Origin: Candidatus Aenigmatarchaeota archaeon
GTDB taxonomy: Archaea; Aenigmatarchaeota; Aenigmatarchaeia; CG10238-14; SpSt-28
Length of the DNA stretch: 11,857 nt
Assembly: GCA_021161995.1 (NCBI GenBank)
Contig: JAGGZO010000044.1
Location: 1 to 11,857 of the forward strand
Direction of reading: 5' to 3'
Shown here: positions 11,129 to 11,857 of the stretch, piece by piece
Position numbering within the stretch: position 1 is the first letter of the stretch
Layout of the letters: each line of letters begins with the position of its first letter
The notes under the pieces: generated by a model
Told to the model about the DNA's origin: nothing
Database searches by the model: none
The model's input: only the letters and a program-made list of their open reading frames with translations
Translations under genes and position numbers: made by a program

Positions 11129-11857
11129 TTTCATTTGTCTGCTATCAGCTATAGCACCAGCAGCTTTGGGATGCCCTCCATATGTAATCAGACCCAATTC
11201 ATCGGAGAATCTGGATAAAACGTCTATAAGATTTTCTTTTACTAAGGATCCTCTTCTAGCACTTATCAATATTTTTGACCCAGAAATTTTTTGACCAATC
11301 AAAATTATTTTACTCCTGTATTTTTTAGCGAGCTTGTATGCAATTACAGTTTTAACTGGTAACCTAGTTTTCATCAAATAGAAAAATACATTTTTATCCA
11401 ATTGAATTCTTTCTTTTCTGAAACGCTCGATTTCCCTTTCAACTTCTCTATCAACTATTTTTTTATATTTTTCAAACTCTCTTGATATTATATCACCAGC
11501 TGGGTCTTTTATCTTTCTCAATAATTTATTTAAACCAGAGCTAGATCTATTCAACAACAAAGCTGAACTAAGAAGTTCGACGTATTTGAATAATTTTGTT
11601 TTTTCGTACTTCTCGATATTATTTACACCAAAATATCCTGGAAAGATTTCAGAAAATTTCACATACAAATCTCTACAGTCATTTAATCCAATGTCAGAAA
11701 GGGTTCCGAGAGCACACATAAATATAGTTTTTTCATCCAAGCAACCTTTGGGAATTACATGAAACAATATGCATGATGTTGGAATATAGAGTTTTTGATT
11801 TTTAGACCTTGGATTCATGAAAATTATGTTTTTGCTTTTTGGTACATATTCTATAGA
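11117..11857 (-). CDS. DHH/DHHA1-family phosphoesterase (RecJ-like), 5' end outside window
   Basis: The frame is open to the right edge (13 further codons, SIEYVPKSKNIIF, precede the first ATG), so 246 residues are the C-terminal part of a longer protein. The clear family mark is the DHHA1 motif YGGHPKAAGA (226-235 of the visible part), which binds substrate in RecJ-like nucleases and nanoRNases. IIFMNPRSKNQKLYIPTSCILF and CALGTLSDIGL look like the segments between the DHH and DHHA1 domains. The DHH motif itself must lie beyond the edge. It could be an archaeal RecJ/GAN-like exonuclease, a partner of the replicative helicase, or a cyclic-dinucleotide/nanoRNA phosphodiesterase. The visible part cannot separate these. 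It converges on the CBS gene. Confidence 0.85.
   Translation of the reverse strand, partial: SIEYVPKSKNIIFMNPRSKNQKLYIPTSCILFHVIPKGCLDEKTIFMCALGTLSDIGLNDCRDLYVKFSEIFPGYFGVNNIEKYEKTKLFKYVELLSSALLLNRSSSGLNKLLRKIKDPAGDIISREFEKYKKIVDREVEREIERFRKERIQLDKNVFFYLMKTRLPVKTVIAYKLAKKYRSKIILIGQKISGSKILISARRGSLVKENLIDVLSRFSDELGLITYGGHPKAAGAIADSRQMKLKL

Noticed and set aside
1..11857. Insertion sequence, prophage, toxin-antitoxin or defence island
   Set aside because: No transposase, integrase, terminal inverted repeats or recognisable defence proteins; the genes are housekeeping plus one permease, one glycosyltransferase and one unknown.

Overview
The window is archaeal chromosome. Nine archaeal or eukaryote-type ribosomal proteins (S9, L13, L18e, S5, L18, L19e, L32e, L6, S8), a transcription factor B, a deoxyhypusine synthase, a family 4 uracil-DNA glycosylase and an archaeal ZPR1 protein settle the domain. 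The DNA is AT-rich, arginine is mostly AGA/AGG and isoleucine often ATA. The phylum cannot be fixed from sequence alone. The very tight packing, the broken ribosomal operons and the short proteins would fit a streamlined (for example DPANN-type) archaeon, but that is inference.

Left end (1-950, minus strand): the conserved archaeal cluster L18e - L13 - S9. S9 is cut by the window edge after 14 codons. From 986 to 1993 (plus) lies a single amino-acid-permease-like membrane protein, divergent from L18e across 35 bp and convergent with S5, with which it shares a CTAG stop tetramer.

Middle (1990-7824, minus strand): nine co-directional genes, in transcription order glycosyltransferase, deoxyhypusine synthase, uracil-DNA glycosylase, S8, L6, L32e, L19e, L18, S5. 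The S8-to-S5 block keeps the archaeal spc order, but S14 (normally before S8) and L30/L15 (normally after S5) are missing at its two ends. A DNA-repair gene and a permease sit there instead.

Right part (7879-11128, plus strand): a small Trp/Arg/Gly-rich protein of unknown function, a 366-bp gap with a probable gene remnant, TFB with an exceptional Lys/Arg-rich C-terminal tail, ZPR1, a free-standing tRNA-binding (MetRS beta-type) domain and a two-CBS protein. A DHH/DHHA1 phosphoesterase (minus strand, 5' end outside the window) converges on the CBS gene inside a perfect 12-bp palindrome.

Most genes have a TATA-like TTTAAA/TATAAA box about 22-30 bp before the start codon, implying many leaderless mRNAs. 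Genes inside tight operons instead carry Shine-Dalgarno (SD) sequences placed in the upstream gene. The content is mostly housekeeping (translation, transcription initiation, eIF5A modification), and I see no mobile element, CRISPR array, tRNA or rRNA. The least ordinary items are the TFB tail, two mutually exclusive hairpins over the TFB ribosome-binding site, the palindrome-encoded shared stop codons, an operator-like dyad around a divergent TATA box, and a changed catalytic motif in the uracil-DNA glycosylase.
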